NCBI GenBank assembly: GCA_009801015.1
Contig: VHZZ01001514.1
Coordinates: forward strand, 16,478 to 36,878
Reading direction: 5' to 3'
From: Silene noctiflora
Lineage: Eukaryota > Streptophyta > Magnoliopsida > Caryophyllales > Caryophyllaceae
DNA length: 20,401 nucleotides
In this document: piece by piece, positions 18,440-20,401 of the stretch
Layout: every line of letters begins with the position of its first letter
Position numbering within the stretch: position 1 is the first letter of the stretch
Position numbers and translations under genes: made by a program
The notes under the pieces: model-generated
What the model was told of the DNA's origin: nothing
What the model saw: the letters and a program-made list of their open reading frames with translations, nothing else
The model's database searches: none

Positions 18440-20401
18440 AGAAGGCAAGAATCGTCACCTCATCCCGACTCCACCTCCTCATCACGACGATCCCTCTCTA
18501 CATGTTAAGCCCGACTCCTACCACGACTGCCTGATCGTCTTCCTTTACCCCTACTACCCTCGGGAATCGGGGGTCTTTCAGTGTACACCCGCATCTGAGG
18601 ATGGACACTCCTCACAAAGTCTCTTAATTCCGTGTTCAGGGCAGGGTCTTCAAAATTGCTGAACTGTGACAATCTCTGAATAAGTGACTGGCCAACCTAA
18701 AAAAACATGGAAGTTATAACAATACTAAAATAATAAAATTTACGATGTAGTAAATAAAATTAACTATACGTACCGTATTCGGAAAGTGGGATCTAGCCAA
18801 GGAACCTGATCACGGTCTCGGGGAACGTTCATCACGTAAGGATGAGAATGTGCCATAAACCACTCCATATACCTCACCCCGTACGCATGTGCCGGGTGAG
18901 CGGGTATTGACACCCTATCCAAATGTGCCATGTGCATCTTCCAAGTACTCCAAGTGTAGTCTAAAAACTTCCCGTCATACTACACATCATACTGAATGGA
19001 CTTCACAGGACGGTGAACTTTGTCAGGCTGCGCCATATGGACAGGGATCACCTGCATGTACTCTAACTGTTGAAGACATCGATTTGACTGGTAAGGCTCA
19101 ACAATATCAATAAATCTCAGCAAACCGTGGTAAACACTACGGGGGTGCTCGGTCTCCGGATGGGAAAGGTACGATCTCCAAGCTATGGACTCTATCGGCA
19201 TCATATCAAGCTGCTCTCGATAGGAGATCAAAGATCTCCCATCCTCACGCTGTGGAATCGAACTCGTGGACCACAACATAGACTTAGGAGCACCGGGAGC
19301 CGCCGCCAAAGTGGCCATCGGCCTAAAAGCAGGGAAGTACTCGAAAATCCAAGACTGCAACAAGGTCAAACAACCGCGTAGACCTTTGCAGTCTGACCTC
19401 GTCACGATCCCAAATTTCCTATATAGATAAGCAAGTGTCCCAGCACCCCAAGCATGCACTACCCACATCTCTAAGCATTGGGAATGTGTTCGCCCTTACT
19501 CTATCACTCGACTTATCAACAAATAAAGTTGCACTAAGTAAAATCATCAAATAACCCTGGGCCTCAACTTCCCTTCCCCGCCTGTCTCCTTGAACCAGAT
19601 CTTTCAACGCTTTCTGCAGAATCAAATTTCTCTTGAAAATCTTTGCATCCTTATCTGGTCCCCACTAACCTCCCAACTCCGCCTCAGTCATACCCAACAA
19701 CTCTGACACACCAAGTATCGAATGTGCCATATCGGCTTCCGGTATGCTACAAGGAGTACCATCAATCTCGATTCCAAGAATCTCTTGCACATCATGTAGT
19801 AATATCGTCATCTCACCTCATGGCATGTGGAAAGTGTTGGTGTCTGGCTGCCACCTCTCAATAAAAGCACACAACAAGGGCATGTTCAGATGTTTATGCA
19901 TGATGTCGGGCAAATGACAAAGTCCCGAATCCTTAATTATCCTCCGAACAGGATCGGACAAACTCCAACCACGAAGCTCCGCCAAAGTCCGCTCTCTAGT
20001 ATATTTGGTCAACAAACGGACCATCTGAGGCTGACCCCACAAAAGGTAAGATACGTGTCCACCAAAACTCGGGATCAAATCTGGTGCTACTGGACCTCCC
20101 GGTGCTGGCCTAGTCAATAACCGGCTATTATCCTTCCCTCTAGCCCTAACTTTCCTCCGAGACTCAGGAATCGTAGTACTAGACCCCTCAGCATACAGCT
20201 CAAACCTACCATGGATCTCCCGCCTAACACGAAACGCAGATGTACCCTCCCCACTACCCGAACCCTGATTCCCCGGCTCCTCATTTCCCGTCAGCCCATT
20301 TCCTTACTCCTCATCTTCCTCCTCCACCTCATTTTCCGACCCCTCGTAATTTCTTACCTCTTCCTCAAGATCTCTCTGATATTGCTCGTACTCCCCACCT
20401 T
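18440..20401 (-). pseudogene. Plant mobile domain (MAIN-like) gene relic, 5' end outside the window
   Basis: Read on the minus strand from the window edge, an acidic leader (EYEQYQRDLEEEV) and a basic stretch (ESRRKVRARGKD) are followed by blocks typical of the plant mobile domain (MAIN/MAIL family). These are DLIPSFGGHVSYLLW, ERWQPDTNTFHMP, GEMTILLHDVQEILGIEIDG, HAWGAGTLAYLYRKFG, GCLTLLQSWIFEYFP, VPWLDPTF and a basic Arg/Gly-rich C-terminus. A short GT/AG intron probably lies at 18697-18773. The frame is interrupted by several stops and at least one frameshift, so it is a pseudogene. MAIN-like proteins of Arabidopsis are nuclear and act in gene silencing and genome stability. The same domain also occurs in plant transposons, including MULEs, and the position beside a MULE transposase favours a transposon-borne copy here. 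Confidence 0.8.

Larger units (their letters stand above)
16605..20401. mobile_element. Mutator-like element (MULE) composite, truncated
   Basis: The unit as seen comprises a subterminal array, a + strand transposase gene broken off in the catalytic domain, and a minus-strand plant mobile domain gene facing it tail to tail and running off the window edge. Convergent gene pairs are known from maize MuDR (mudrA/mudrB). Terminal inverted repeats and target duplications were not found. The left limit is the start of the array and is approximate. Confidence 0.55.

Noticed and set aside
18889-19381. Two + strand frames within the mobile domain region
   Set aside because: They are shadows of the minus-strand mobile domain relic, which alone shows conserved blocks.

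Overview
This is nuclear DNA of a flowering plant, most likely a eudicot. It is AT-rich and contains one host gene split by long introns with GT/AG borders, set among plant-specific transposon debris: Stowaway-like and Harbinger-like MITEs, SINE tails, a Mutator-like transposase and a plant mobile domain relic. The species cannot be fixed from the window. Scattered N bases mark it as draft assembly.

Layout. 1 to about 790 looks like an old LTR remnant. From 850 to 2360 there is unclassified, protein-like relic DNA with a 24-bp tandem array, a good TATA box and short broken reading frames. 2400-6290 is intergenic and MITE-rich: a duplicated segment at 3078/3369, an inverted-repeat element at 4050-4227, a Harbinger-like MITE at 4394-4688 and a Stowaway-like MITE at 5704-6004.

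The one convincing host gene lies on the + strand from 6816 to 13009. Its five coding exons (6816-7141, 9186-9222, 9789-10025, 10531-10578, 12356-13009) sum to exactly 434 codons, giving a 433-residue alpha/beta hydrolase of the ABHD17-like acyl-protein thioesterase class. The N-terminus is MGCSMS (predicted N-myristoylation), the triad is Ser155-Asp220-His249, and the 134-residue C-terminal tail has 45 cysteines, partly built from short tandem repeats. Its introns carry a SINE head-like pair, a Stowaway MITE, a 156-bp tandem duplication and two SINE tails.

13010-14270 is the 3' flank with no firm gene and a possible copia gag scrap. 14275-14608 is a Stowaway MITE, and 14900-16550 is a nested inverted-repeat region with no credible gene.

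From 16605 to the end is a Mutator-like (MULE) composite. It has a 24/72-bp higher-order tandem array, then a two-exon transposase gene (16914-17135, 17600 to about 18439) with a zinc-finger DNA-binding domain and the start of the DDE core. The transposase is cut off and joined tail to tail with a decayed plant mobile domain (MAIN-like) gene on the minus strand, which runs to the window edge. The transposase intron holds a roughly 33-bp minisatellite whose every unit has dyad symmetry. The points most worth a second look are the cysteine-rich hydrolase tail, the convergent MULE/mobile-domain arrangement and the two unusual tandem arrays of the MULE.
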